Source: CBDUEV01 sp965366365
GTDB lineage: Bacteria > Actinomycetota > Acidimicrobiia > Spongiisociales > JAENVV01
Reading direction: 5' to 3'
Length of the DNA: 37,258 nt
Assembly (NCBI GenBank): GCA_965366365.1
Contig: CBDUEV010000025.1
Coordinates: forward strand, 1 to 37,258
Position numbers and translations under genes: made by a program. Numbering within the stretch: the stretch's first letter is position 1; each line of letters starts with the position of its first letter. The notes beneath the pieces are model-generated. The model made no database searches. It worked only from the letters and a program-made list of their open reading frames with translations, and had not been told where the DNA came from. Shown here in pieces: positions 24,787 through 32,749 of this stretch.

Positions 24787-26175
24787 ATGTCTGTGAAGGT
24801 CGTGGTCATGGCGGCGGGGCAAGGCACCCGCATGAAGTCCGAACTCCCCAAGGTCCTTCACGAAGTGGCGGGTCGCCCGCTCGTGGGTTGGGTCATCGAG
24901 GCCGCTCGCAAGGTCGACCCCTCCCAGATCGTGGTGGTGGTTGGCCACGGAGCCGAACAGGTGACCGCCGCCCTTCCGGACGACGTCGAGACGTGTATCC
25001 AGGCCGAACAACTGGGCACGGGCCACGCAGTCCAGGTTGCGCTCGATCATATGGGTGACTGCACCGCCGACACCGTGCTCGTCCTGTCGGGCGATACGCC
25101 GCTGCTCGACGGAGAGCACCTCGCCCACCTCGTCCGCCAGGTCGAAACCACCGGGGCGGCTCTGGCGCTGGTCACCTCCGTCGTGGACGACCCGACCGGC
25201 TACGGGCGAGTTATTCGCGACACCACCGGGCATGTGCTCGAAATCGTCGAGCACAGAGACGCCGTCGAAGAGCTGGTCGTCCGGGAAATCAACGCCGGCA
25301 TCTACGCCTTCGCAGGCGACCGATTGACGGCGGGTCTGGCCGAGCTCGAAAACCACAATGCCCAAGGCGAGTACTACCTGACCGATGTCATTTCCTCCTT
25401 CGCTCGACAGGGACTCCTGATGTTCGGCGAGGTGACCGACTTCGAAGAGACGGCAGGGGTGAACACCCACATCCAGCTCGCCGAAGCCAACCGTGTCATG
25501 CGCCGCCGGCTCAACGAGTCCTGGATGGCCCAGGGAGTGTGGATGGAGCAACCCGACCACGTCTATCTGACGGCTGACGTGGTGCTCGCCCCCGGGGTCA
25601 AGCTCTACTCGGGCGTCCACCTCGAGGGCGCCACCGCTATCGAAGCCGGCGCCCAGGTCGGCCCCGACGTGTTCGTCTCGGACAGCCGGATCGGAGGGGG
25701 CGCCAGGGTGTGGTATTCGGTCTTGCGCGGAGCCGAGGTCGGTGAAGAAGCAGAGGTGGGTCCGTTCGTGTCCCTGCGCCCGGGCACCGTCATGGCGGCC
25801 CGCACCAAGGCCGGCACGTTCGTGGAGATGAAGAACACCCAGGTGGGCGAAGGTTCGAAGGTTCCGCATCTCAGCTATATGGGCGATGCCACCATCGGGA
25901 AGAACTCGAATATCGGCGCGGGCACGATCACCTGCAACTACGACGGCGTGAACAAGTACTCGACGGTGATCGGAGACGGCGTGTTCATCGGGTCCGACAC
26001 CATGCTGGTGGCACCACTCGAAATCGGCGACTCCGCTGTGACCGGAGCGGGCTCCGCCATCACCCGAGACGTGCCTCCGGGTGCGCTAGCGGTGGAGCGT
26101 TCGACCCAGAAGGAAATCAGCGGCTACGCTGCGCGCCTGGAGGAGCGTCGACGGAGGAAGCGTGAAGGGGAGTAA
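24787..26175 (+). CDS. glmU: bifunctional UDP-N-acetylglucosamine pyrophosphorylase / glucosamine-1-phosphate N-acetyltransferase
   Basis: GlmU makes UDP-GlcNAc for peptidoglycan in two steps. The N-terminal uridylyltransferase begins with VVVMAAGQGTRMKSELPKVL; the middle has LSGDTPLL and INAGIYAF. The C-terminal acetyltransferase is a left-handed beta-helix of hexapeptide repeats with RPGTVMAARTKAGTFVEMKN, YMGDATIGKNSNIGAGTITC and NYDGVNK. At 462 residues it is full length. The ATG at 24787 has GGGAAGG upstream; an earlier in-frame start would read through tRNA-Gln and is rejected. A short basic tail (RRRRKREGE) ends the protein. prs follows after 3 nt. Confidence 0.96.
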   Translation: MSVKVVVMAAGQGTRMKSELPKVLHEVAGRPLVGWVIEAARKVDPSQIVVVVGHGAEQVTAALPDDVETCIQAEQLGTGHAVQVALDHMGDCTADTVLVLSGDTPLLDGEHLAHLVRQVETTGAALALVTSVVDDPTGYGRVIRDTTGHVLEIVEHRDAVEELVVREINAGIYAFAGDRLTAGLAELENHNAQGEYYLTDVISSFARQGLLMFGEVTDFEETAGVNTHIQLAEANRVMRRRLNESWMAQGVWMEQPDHVYLTADVVLAPGVKLYSGVHLEGATAIEAGAQVGPDVFVSDSRIGGGARVWYSVLRGAEVGEEAEVGPFVSLRPGTVMAARTKAGTFVEMKNTQVGEGSKVPHLSYMGDATIGKNSNIGAGTITCNYDGVNKYSTVIGDGVFIGSDTMLVAPLEIGDSAVTGAGSAITRDVPPGALAVERSTQKEISGYAARLEERRRRKREGE

Positions 26176-26178
26176 CAC

Positions 26179-27150
26179 GTGGAGGTGATGACGAGGAAGC
26201 GGCTCATGCTCTTCAGCGGAGGAGCCAATCTGCCTCTCGCCGAAGACGTCGCCGATCTGCTGGGCGTCAAGCTGGGCGGCCTTCACCGATCCGTTTTCTC
26301 AAACGGCGAGATCTACGCCCGGCCCACCGAGAGCGTCCGAGGAGCCGACTGCTTCGTGCTCCAGAGCCACTCGGACCCACTCAACTTCCACATCATGGAG
26401 CAGCTCATCACGATCGATGCGCTCAAGCGGGCCTCGGCGCGCAAGATCACGGGCGTGGTGCCGTTTTTCGGGTACGCCAGGGCTGACAAGAAGGTTCTGC
26501 CCCGCGAGCCCATCACCGCCCGCCTCATGGCCGACCTGTTCATGACAGCCGGCGCCGACCGTCTGGTCTCCGTAGACCTGCACACGGGCCAGATCCAAGG
26601 GTTCATCGATCGACCTTTCGACCATCTGACCGCTCAGCCGATCTTCCTCGACTATCTCACCGACGTCTTGGACGGTCCGGTGACCGTCGTGTCACCGGAC
26701 GCCGGGGGCGTGAAGCGGGCGGAACGGTTTGCCCGCCATCTCGGCGCCTACGTCTCGTTCATTCACAAGCGACGCGAGGCCGACCAGCACAACCAGTCCA
26801 AGGCCCTGGCGGTGATCGGTGCAGTCGAGAATCGAGCCGCGGTGATCTTCGACGACATCATCGACACCGCCGGAACGGTGTGCAACGCTGCCGAACTGCT
26901 CATGGACAAGGGAGCGACGAGCGTGACCGTCGCCGCCACTCACGGCGTACTCTCGCCGCCGGCGATCGACCGGCTGAAGAATGCCCCGATCAAGGAAGTG
27001 ATCGTGAGCAACAGCCTTCCCCTGCCGCCGGAGGCCGAGGGTTTCGACAAGCTGAAGGTGCTGTCGATCGCCCCGATCGTCGCCGAGGCCCTCGAGGCGA
27101 TCTTCATGGAGTCCTCTGTGTCGTCGATCTTCCTCGGCGAGAATCTCTGA
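26179..27150 (+). CDS. prs: ribose-phosphate pyrophosphokinase
   Basis: Prs makes PRPP from ribose-5-phosphate and ATP for purine, pyrimidine, histidine and tryptophan synthesis. The 323-residue protein has the family blocks FSNGEIYARPTESVRG, FFGYARADKK, SVDLHTGQIQGFID, VSPDAGGVKRAERFA and the PRPP loop VIFDDIIDTAGT. The GTG at 26179 has GGGGAG six bases upstream; an in-frame ATG at 26188 has GGAGG too close. glmU-prs is a conserved pair. The usual rplY and pth do not follow; a YjbQ gene does. Confidence 0.95.
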   Translation: MEVMTRKRLMLFSGGANLPLAEDVADLLGVKLGGLHRSVFSNGEIYARPTESVRGADCFVLQSHSDPLNFHIMEQLITIDALKRASARKITGVVPFFGYARADKKVLPREPITARLMADLFMTAGADRLVSVDLHTGQIQGFIDRPFDHLTAQPIFLDYLTDVLDGPVTVVSPDAGGVKRAERFARHLGAYVSFIHKRREADQHNQSKALAVIGAVENRAAVIFDDIIDTAGTVCNAAELLMDKGATSVTVAATHGVLSPPAIDRLKNAPIKEVIVSNSLPLPPEAEGFDKLKVLSIAPIVAEALEAIFMESSVSSIFLGENL

Positions 27151-27152
27151 CC

Positions 27153-27557
27153 TTGGACACCCTGCTCTTCGAGGTGGAGACCGGAGATACCGCCGCCGCG
27201 ATGGATATCACTCGCACCGTCGTCTCGTTTGTGTCGGGCAAGGGCGACGGGCTGGTGTCGGTGTTCGTTCCGCATGCCACCGCAGGTGTCGCCCTCATCG
27301 AGACCGGTGCCGGTTCAGACCGAGACCTCCTCCGGATCCTCGACCACGTGGTTCCTCGTGACGATCGGTGGATGCACCGCCACGGATCACCCGGACACGG
27401 GGCCGATCACGTCCTCCCCGCCTTCATCAGCCCCAGCCTGACAGTGCCGGTGGTGGCCGGAGCGCTCACCCTGGGTACCTGGCAGTCGATCGTTCTGGTC
27501 GATCCCAACGTCGACAACCGCGTGCGAACCGTGAGGCTTTCGTTCCTGAACGGGTGA
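27153..27557 (+). CDS. YjbQ family protein (secondary thiamine-phosphate synthase-like)
   Basis: The 134-residue protein matches the UPF0047/YjbQ family: DTLLFEVETGD, MDITRTVVSFV, GLVSVFVPHATAGVALIETGAG, RDLLRILDHVVP, WMHRHGSPGHGADHVLPAFISPS and LTLGTWQSIVLVDPNVDNRVRTV. The conserved histidines form a likely metal site. The physiological function is poorly defined; a weak thiamine phosphate synthase activity has been reported for the family. The TTG start two bases after prs keeps the first beta-strand; an ATG at 27201 would remove it. It is co-transcribed with glmU-prs. Confidence 0.85.
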   Translation: MDTLLFEVETGDTAAAMDITRTVVSFVSGKGDGLVSVFVPHATAGVALIETGAGSDRDLLRILDHVVPRDDRWMHRHGSPGHGADHVLPAFISPSLTVPVVAGALTLGTWQSIVLVDPNVDNRVRTVRLSFLNG

Positions 27558-27558
27558 C

Positions 27559-28410
27559 TCAAGGCTGAGAGGCCACCCACAACCCTTGCTGGTTGGCGAC
27601 CTCGAGGGTGTAGCTGAGCAGCGTCGCCCGGCCACGGTCATCGAGGGCCAGCACCTCGACCTCGATCGGAGCTGGCTGAACCGAGAGGTCGGGCGTACTG
27701 GCGGCGCGTATTGTGATCGAACGGTATGCCTGGGTGGGCCGTGGTCCTTCGTAGGAGCCGTCCGCGCCGACCAGGTACCACTCGAGGTAGTCCGCCACTG
27801 CCGCCGTGATGGGGTTGTCGGGAGGGGGAGCGAGGGCTGGTCGAGCCACATCGGAGGTGTCCGGCATGGGACCGGCCACCTCGCTGGGAAGACCGACCGC
27901 CAAGACACCGGAGGTACTCTCCGCCATCGTCACCTCGAAGAAGTGGGTTCCCACGTCCTCGAAACCGCCGGCGGCGACGCCGAGGAGATCGACTGCGATC
28001 AGCACGGACGTGCCCTGGGCGCCCGGTTCGGACTCGAGCACGGCCAGATCCGCCACGTACCAGGTTCCGGGCGCCATGCCGGACAGCTCAGGGGCGTACC
28101 CCAGGTAGGGCGCCAGCACATCCTCTGCGCCTTCGCCGGCGTCCATGAGGTAGGTGCGGAGGTACAACTCGGCGAACCCCTCCACTGAGGGAACCGCCAC
28201 GGCGTCGAGGCCTTCCGAGTCGCTGGTTCGCATCGTCAGCCAGGCAGCGAGGGCGACGGCCACTGCCAGCACGGCGAGGCCGCCCAAGACCACAGGCCGC
28301 CGCCGCCAGGCATCCCAGCGCCTCGGGGTCGGATCGGGTTCGAACATCTCCAGTGCCTCAGGCGCCGGTGGTGGAGTGGTGGTGGGTTCGGGAAAGTGGA
28401 TAGCCGCCAT
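27559..28410 (-). CDS. single-pass membrane protein, NTF2-like (TcpC/VirB8-like)
   Basis: The 283-residue protein has a cytosolic N-terminus rich in Pro/Thr, a basic stretch (RRWDAWRRRP), one transmembrane helix (about residues 41-60) and an external region that seems to contain two alpha+beta domains (about 70-180 and 200-283) of the VirB8/TcpC type. The match to TcpC-like conjugation proteins is by layout (FAELYLRTYL, then the strand-rich YVADLAVLESE), not by a diagnostic motif. No other conjugation gene is present. It is 11 nt downstream of the LysM protein and ends one base after the convergent yjbQ stop. The true function is unknown. Confidence 0.6.
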   Translation of the reverse strand: MAAIHFPEPTTTPPPAPEALEMFEPDPTPRRWDAWRRRPVVLGGLAVLAVAVALAAWLTMRTSDSEGLDAVAVPSVEGFAELYLRTYLMDAGEGAEDVLAPYLGYAPELSGMAPGTWYVADLAVLESEPGAQGTSVLIAVDLLGVAAGGFEDVGTHFFEVTMAESTSGVLAVGLPSEVAGPMPDTSDVARPALAPPPDNPITAAVADYLEWYLVGADGSYEGPRPTQAYRSITIRAASTPDLSVQPAPIEVEVLALDDRGRATLLSYTLEVANQQGLWVASQP

Positions 28411-28421
28411 GGAAGTTCCTC

Positions 28422-29246
28422 TCAGGGTGACCCGACGGGAGGAAGTTGCACCACCTCACCGGGTTGGATCATGTCGGGATTGCCGGAACGCAGGTGGTCG
28501 ACGTTGAGGGCAACGACCCTCGCCCAGTAGGGAGCGATCTCCGCATCGGAGAGGTCGGTCCGTCCCATCATGACTCCCAGGTGGCCGGCTGCGATGGTCC
28601 AGAGGTTGTCCCCGCGCACCACCTCGTGTTCCGTCATGGCGCTCGTCGGGGTAGGCACGGCCTCATCAGAATCGGACTGCGCCGTGGCGGGGGCGACGGG
28701 AGCGGCGGGGATGCGATCGCCAGAGGGCTGATCTGGGGCAGGCGTCGGCACGTAGGCGGGACGCGACACACCGGGCGGGAGGAGGAAGCCCTCGTCGGTC
28801 AGTCCGACCGGCCTGTCTCCTGGAGCCACGACGGTGGCGTCGGACGGCGGCCGGGCGTCGAAGAGGTGATCAGGAGGTTCGATGACCGCAGCTGCGAAAC
28901 CGGAGGCGGAGATGGAGGCCAGCAGGGTGGCCGAAACGGCCTTCCGAGCCACTCGCTGGACTGCAGGAATGGTGGCCCATTCGACCGCCCGAATAGCGGA
29001 TGGGATGCGGCTGGCCAGGGCCAGGGTGTAGAGAATCGTGCTGGCGGCCAGCCAGTAGGCCAGGCCGAGAGCCACGATGCGGAGGAGAGCGGCAATCGCT
29101 GGTTCGAGAGCAGTGGCCTCGAACCAGCCCGGCACGTCCTGCCAGTCGATTCCCATCGTCTGTCCGAGTGCGTGGAGGGCGGTGATGGCCAGTAGCTCTG
29201 CCGCAATGAGCAGAAAGAGCTGAGCGCCACTCCAGAAACGTTCCAT
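28422..29246 (-). CDS. membrane protein with C-terminal LysM domain
   Basis: The protein (274 residues from 29246) has about three hydrophobic segments in its first 125 residues, a Pro-rich external linker, and a C-terminal LysM-type domain (TEHEVVRGDNLWTIAAGHLG, ending in NPDMIQPGEVVQLPP) likely to bind peptidoglycan. A TTG at 29267 would add seven residues but lies within the promoter spacer. The ATG at 29246 is 7 nt after a TAGGCT -10, so the message is probably leaderless. With the downstream TcpC-like gene it forms a two-gene envelope operon. Similar membrane-LysM proteins occur beside actinobacterial secretion or regulatory clusters, none of which is seen here. Confidence 0.78.
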   Translation of the reverse strand: MERFWSGAQLFLLIAAELLAITALHALGQTMGIDWQDVPGWFEATALEPAIAALLRIVALGLAYWLAASTILYTLALASRIPSAIRAVEWATIPAVQRVARKAVSATLLASISASGFAAAVIEPPDHLFDARPPSDATVVAPGDRPVGLTDEGFLLPPGVSRPAYVPTPAPDQPSGDRIPAAPVAPATAQSDSDEAVPTPTSAMTEHEVVRGDNLWTIAAGHLGVMMGRTDLSDAEIAPYWARVVALNVDHLRSGNPDMIQPGEVVQLPPVGSP

Positions 29247-29253
29247 GGAATGC

Positions 29254-29283
29254 AGCCTAAACTGCAACCCAGAGTGATGTCAA
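29254..29283 (-). promoter_or_regulatory. promoter of the LysM operon (TTGACA-18-TAGGCT)
   Basis: A consensus TTGACA -35 (29278-29283) and a TAGGCT -10 (29254-29259) are 18 nt apart on the minus strand. The start codon follows the -10 by 7 nt. This is the clearest leaderless promoter in the window. Confidence 0.75.
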
Positions 29284-29405
29284 GCTGTTATGACTAACCT
29301 AAACTATCGCTAATTCTCGCTCCGGTCTGATCAACCGCGCCCTGGGGTGCGTCGCCAACCGTTGCGCCTGTTAGCGTTTGTCCACATCGTTCAGGAGGTT
29401 TCCCC

Positions 29406-29627
29406 GTGAAGGTAAGAATCGCCGTTGCCCAGACGGGCCGCGAGATAGAAGTCGACGTCGATGATGCCGAGGCGTTCATCGAGGAGGTCAGGGAAGCCTT
29501 CGAGTCTGGTTCTCGCCTCTTTTGGGTGACCGATGTGAAGAAGAACCGAGTAGCCATCGCGGTCGAGAAGATCGGCTACGTCGAGGTCGAAACCGACGAC
29601 ACCAAGCAGCAGGTCGGCTTCGGCTGA
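29406..29627 (+). CDS. DUF3107 family protein
   Basis: This 73-residue cytosolic protein begins MKVRIAVAQTGREIEVDVD and ends with VAIAVEKIGYVEVET, the layout of DUF3107, a small actinobacterial family. Its function is not established to my knowledge. It has a strong AGGAGG seven bases before a GTG start, unlike the leaderless genes nearby, and a strong terminator 28 nt after its stop, so it is monocistronic. It converges with whiB. Confidence 0.88.
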   Translation: MKVRIAVAQTGREIEVDVDDAEAFIEEVREAFESGSRLFWVTDVKKNRVAIAVEKIGYVEVETDDTKQQVGFG

Positions 29628-29654
29628 GACCATGGCGAGGTCATCGAGGACATG

Positions 29655-29690
29655 AAGAAGGGGCCCAGAGCGGGCCCCTTCTTCCGTTTG
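29655..29690 (+). terminator. strong hairpin terminator between DUF3107 and whiB
   Basis: AAGAAGGGGCCC and GGGCCCCTTCTT form a 12-bp perfect stem with a 5-nt loop (29655-29683), followed by CCGTTTGG. The stem is symmetrical, so it could end transcription from both convergent genes. Confidence 0.85.
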
Positions 29691-29706
29691 GACTTCTGTG
29701 ATGGAC

Positions 29707-30000
29707 TCAGGCGACGCTACGACGACGCCGCTCGGCGAGCCAACGCTTCCGGAGGCGGCGGCGCTCGTCTTCGGCGTATCCGCCCCAAACTCCGGCTTCC
29801 TGGTTGCTCTGGAGAGCGTACTGAAGGCAGCTTTCCTGCACGGTGCACTGGCCGCAGATGGCCTTGGCAGCGGTGATTTGGTCGATGGCGGGCCCGGTGC
29901 TTCCGATGGGGAAGAACAAGTTGGGCTCCGAATCGCGACAGAGCGCGAGGTCGCGCCATTCCGCGAGAATGATCGTATCTGGGTCTGGGGTGGCGAGCAC
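29707..30000 (-). CDS. WhiB-family Fe-S transcriptional regulator
   Basis: WhiB proteins are actinobacterial regulators that hold an oxygen- and NO-sensitive [4Fe-4S] cluster. The four cluster cysteines are Cys21, Cys49, Cys52 and Cys58 (C-X27-CxxC-X5-C), followed by the GVWGG turn at 70-74 and a strongly basic C-terminus (RRRLRKRWLAERRRR) for DNA binding. The spacing fits the WhiB1/WhiB2-like group; which orthologue it is cannot be settled here. The GTG start has AAGGAG six bases upstream. The 124-nt gap upstream contains a GGGATCCC palindrome and no clear promoter. Confidence 0.95.
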   Translation of the reverse strand: MLATPDPDTIILAEWRDLALCRDSEPNLFFPIGSTGPAIDQITAAKAICGQCTVQESCLQYALQSNQEAGVWGGYAEDERRRLRKRWLAERRRRSVA

Positions 30001-30124
30001 GGGTAACTCCTTGGCGTATCTTGGGTGTGAGAAAGATTTCAGAGCCAGGGCTGGGATCCCCGGCTAGGGGGTTCTCGTATTGCGCCGACTGTAATCTGAT
30101 GGTATCGCGTCCACAAGGGGTATT

Positions 30125-30874
30125 TTGAGATTTTTTTCACAAACCCAGAGTTTCGCCAGGGTGGCGGGTCACCGCGGAATGCCGGTTCGGTTCCCCGACA
30201 ACACGCTGGAGGGGTTCGCTGCCGCTGCCGAAGTGGTTGGCATGGTCGAGCTGGACGTGAGGCGGTCGCTCGATGGCTACCGTGTTCTCGCTCACGACCC
30301 GGACATCGGCGGTCTGGACATCGCCACGACTCCGTGGGCTGAGCTTGCCCTCGTCGAACTGGCAGATCCTGCCGGGCAGGGTGGCTATCACCCGGTCCGG
30401 CTCGACGACGTGTTCGCCGCGATCCCCGAACTCGCCCTGGACATCGAGATCAAGAACACCCCGGGAGACCCCGGCTTCGATCCGACCTTCGAGTTCGCCG
30501 TCGAGGTGGGCGGTATGGCGCGCCCCATCGATGTGGTCACCAGCTTCTTCTGGCCCACCATGGACGCAGTCAAGGCGCACCATCCAGAGGTCCGGACGGG
30601 GCTGCTCATCGACGGAAGCGGCTCCATTCGCGACGGAGTGCGCCACGCCCTCGACGTCGGCCATCAACTGGTGGCGCCCCATTGGTCGCTCCTGGTTGCC
30701 GAGCCGAGCCTCGATTTCGTCCTCGAGACCGGCTTGGCCATCGCCACATGGACCGTCAATGACGAGGTCACGGCAATCAGGTTGTCGGATGCCGGCGTCG
30801 GGACGATCATTACCGACGACCCACAACGACTCAGCGAGGCACTCGTACGCGCCCGCGGTCAGGAGACACCATGA
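30125..30874 (+). CDS. glycerophosphodiester phosphodiesterase family protein
   Basis: This is a TIM-barrel phosphodiesterase that cleaves glycerophosphodiesters to sn-glycerol-3-phosphate and an alcohol. Active-site residues are visible: His16-Arg17 in AGHRG, PDNT (PENT in most members), Glu42 and Asp44 in ELDVRRSLDG, and His57 in LAHDP, with DIEIKNTPGDPG as the later metal-binding strand. There is no signal peptide, so it is cytosolic. The start is uncertain: TTG at 30125 has AAGGGG upstream, while GTG at 30161 begins just before the AGHRG strand. The stop overlaps the GatB/YqeY start as ATGA. Confidence 0.88.
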   Translation: MRFFSQTQSFARVAGHRGMPVRFPDNTLEGFAAAAEVVGMVELDVRRSLDGYRVLAHDPDIGGLDIATTPWAELALVELADPAGQGGYHPVRLDDVFAAIPELALDIEIKNTPGDPGFDPTFEFAVEVGGMARPIDVVTSFFWPTMDAVKAHHPEVRTGLLIDGSGSIRDGVRHALDVGHQLVAPHWSLLVAEPSLDFVLETGLAIATWTVNDEVTAIRLSDAGVGTIITDDPQRLSEALVRARGQETP

Positions 30875-31332
30875 GCATCGAAGCGGAGATCGACGTCGAA
30901 CTGAAGGACGCCATGCGCGCTCGCGACAAACAGCGTCTCGACGCGCTGCGGGCGGTGAAGACGGAGCTCGGCAAGAAGATCACCGAGCCGGGGCACAGTG
31001 GCGAGGTCGACGATGAGTTGTATGTCGAGGTGATCGGCGCCTTCTCGAAGCGAATGCAGAAGACTCTGCCGGAGTACGAATCTCTCGGGGAACGGGGCCA
31101 GGCGATGGTCGACAAGCTCACGTGGGAGGTGGACTACCTTTCGCGCTGGTTGCCCAAGAAGCTCGACGAAGGCGCCACACGCGAACTGGTGGCGAAGGTG
31201 ATCGCCGAGCTGGGTGCCGAGGATGCGTCGGCCAAGGGCCAGGTGATGGGGCGCCTCATGAAGGACCACAAGGACGAACTCGACGGAGCCCTGGTCAACC
31301 GGATGGTCGGAGAGCTGCTCGCCGGCGAGTGA
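30871..31332 (+). CDS. GatB/YqeY domain-containing protein
   Basis: The 153-residue helical protein matches the YqeY family, which resembles the C-terminal tRNA-binding domain of the GatB amidotransferase subunit: LKDAMRARDKQRLDALRAVKTEL at the N-terminus, SKRMQKTLPEYESLGERGQAM, WLPKKLDEGATRELVAKVIAELG and GQVMGRLMKDHKDELDGALVNRMV. Its role, possibly in tRNA-linked metabolism, is not settled. It is translationally coupled to the phosphodiesterase and lies 19 nt before the ligase, so these three may share a transcript. Confidence 0.9.
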   Translation: MSIEAEIDVELKDAMRARDKQRLDALRAVKTELGKKITEPGHSGEVDDELYVEVIGAFSKRMQKTLPEYESLGERGQAMVDKLTWEVDYLSRWLPKKLDEGATRELVAKVIAELGAEDASAKGQVMGRLMKDHKDELDGALVNRMVGELLAGE

Positions 31333-31351
31333 TGGGACGGACGCCCCCTTC

Positions 31352-32281
31352 GTGATTCGATACCGCCCCATGCTGGCGACGCCCTGGCCTGAGCCGTTCT
31401 CGGATCCGGCGTGGTCTTTCGAACTCAAGTGGGATGGCGTCCGGGCCATCCTCCACTCGTTGGGCGGGACTGGCGAGTTGCGGAGCCGCAACGGCAACGT
31501 GATCTCGAAGCGCTACCCGGAACTGGCCATCCCGAACCTCGGCCTGGTGCTGGACGGCGAGATTGTGGCCATGGACGAGTCGGGGCGACCGTCGTTCGAT
31601 CGCCTGCAGGGCCGCATGGGAATCCAGGGCGTCGGTGACAACCTCGCCCCCATCCACTTCATCGTGTTCGATCTTCTGGAGGTCGATGGTCGGGATATGC
31701 GCCCTGCTTCCTACGACGAACGGCGCGCCCGGCTGGCCGACCTACCTCTCCCACCCGGCTTGGTCCTGGGAGACAGCGTGATCGCGCAAGGGGAAGCCCT
31801 CTTCTCGGCGGTGCGTGACCAGGGGCTCGAAGGGATGGTTGCGAAGCGTCGGAGCTCTCCCTACCAATCGGGCGTACGCTCGCCGGACTGGAGGAAGGTT
31901 CTCAACCGCCGTACTGCCACCGTGGTCGTGGGCGGATACCTGCCCTCCGAAAGCGGGCGCCCACTCCGGTCTCTGCTGCTCGGATTGTGGGATGGGGAGC
32001 GACTGCGTTACGTGGGGAGCGTCGGTTCGGGATTCGATGACACCACGCTGGCGGCGATCCGCACCGCCCTGGACGAAATGGTGCGCGACGAACCCGTCTT
32101 CTGGTCGGACCCGGCCCTCGAGGAGGCGGTGGAAGTGGAGCCGTTGCTCGTCGCCCATGTCAGCTACCGGACGTGGACCCACGCCGGGCGTCTTCGGCAT
32201 ACGGTGTTCAGTGGGTTCGGGGACGAGGATCCTTCGACATTGACGTGGATCGGCGAGGGACCCGCGTCAGTGGGCCAGTGA
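31352..32281 (+). CDS. ATP-dependent DNA ligase (LigD/LigC type)
   Basis: This ligase seals DNA ends with ATP, most likely in non-homologous end joining with the Ku gene 1.5 kb downstream. Motif I is ELKWDGVR with the adenylated Lys26, followed by LRSRNGNVIS, LDGEIVAMD, FIVFDLLEVDG, the GLEGMVAKR motif IV and DWRKVLNRRTATVVVGGY motif V. It has 309 residues: the nucleotidyltransferase plus OB-fold only, without the polymerase and nuclease domains of full LigD. The GTG start is 19 nt after the YqeY gene. Its 3' end overlaps the convergent RHH gene by 15 bases. Confidence 0.93.
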   Translation: MIRYRPMLATPWPEPFSDPAWSFELKWDGVRAILHSLGGTGELRSRNGNVISKRYPELAIPNLGLVLDGEIVAMDESGRPSFDRLQGRMGIQGVGDNLAPIHFIVFDLLEVDGRDMRPASYDERRARLADLPLPPGLVLGDSVIAQGEALFSAVRDQGLEGMVAKRRSSPYQSGVRSPDWRKVLNRRTATVVVGGYLPSESGRPLRSLLLGLWDGERLRYVGSVGSGFDDTTLAAIRTALDEMVRDEPVFWSDPALEEAVEVEPLLVAHVSYRTWTHAGRLRHTVFSGFGDEDPSTLTWIGEGPASVGQ

Positions 32282-32749
32282 CCGAACCAGCAGTTCGGTG
32301 ACGTATGCGGACCGGTCCAGAGCGAGCGCCTTGGCTCTGCGATCCAATTCCTTCAGGTCCTCGGCAAGGATGTTCAACGGTATCTGGGTGCGCCCGGAGT
32401 CGGCTCTTCGTCTTCCACCGAGGGTGCTCGCCAACCCGGTGCGGTGCGCCTCGATGAAGGCCGCGTCGATGGCGTCGCTTTCCTCTGTGAAGGCTTGCTT
32501 GATGATGTCGAGATAGATTCGACTCTCGCGTTCAGCCGTTTTACGGAGCAGGCTTGCGACGGCAGTCGGCAGCGAGAGCGTGATTCGCTTCCTGCCGAGT
32601 TTGGCCTTCTTCGGAGCGGAGCGGGGGGTGCTCGGCGGGGCGGGGGCGGGCACCAATGGTTCGTTCGGTACGGGCGGCGGGCGCCGTGGGGCGGGCGCCG
32701 GCGACGGCGCCGTCTTTCCGAAGCCGCTCAGATCCCGCTTCCTCGTCAT
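32267..32749 (-). CDS. ribbon-helix-helix partition-type DNA-binding protein
   Basis: The 160-residue protein pairs with ParA. After a basic, Pro-rich unstructured N-terminus (about 1-50) come two likely ribbon-helix-helix segments: KRITLSLPTAVASLLRKTAE with RESRIYLDIIKQAF, and TQIPLNILAEDLKELDRR with ALDRSAYVTELLVRSL. Two RHH units in one chain are unusual for centromere-binding partners. It starts within the ParA stop (ATGA) and ends overlapping the ligase 3' end by 15 bases. By analogy with ParG and Omega it should bind the site upstream of ParA and stimulate ParA's ATPase through its N-terminus; this is inferred. Confidence 0.8.
   Translation of the reverse strand: MTRKRDLSGFGKTAPSPAPAPRRPPPVPNEPLVPAPAPPSTPRSAPKKAKLGRKRITLSLPTAVASLLRKTAERESRIYLDIIKQAFTEESDAIDAAFIEAHRTGLASTLGGRRRADSGRTQIPLNILAEDLKELDRRAKALALDRSAYVTELLVRSLAH

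Noticed and set aside
27559..28410. A conjugative element
   Set aside because: The TcpC/VirB8-like protein stands without relaxase, coupling protein, VirB4 or integrase, so an integrated conjugative element is not supported.
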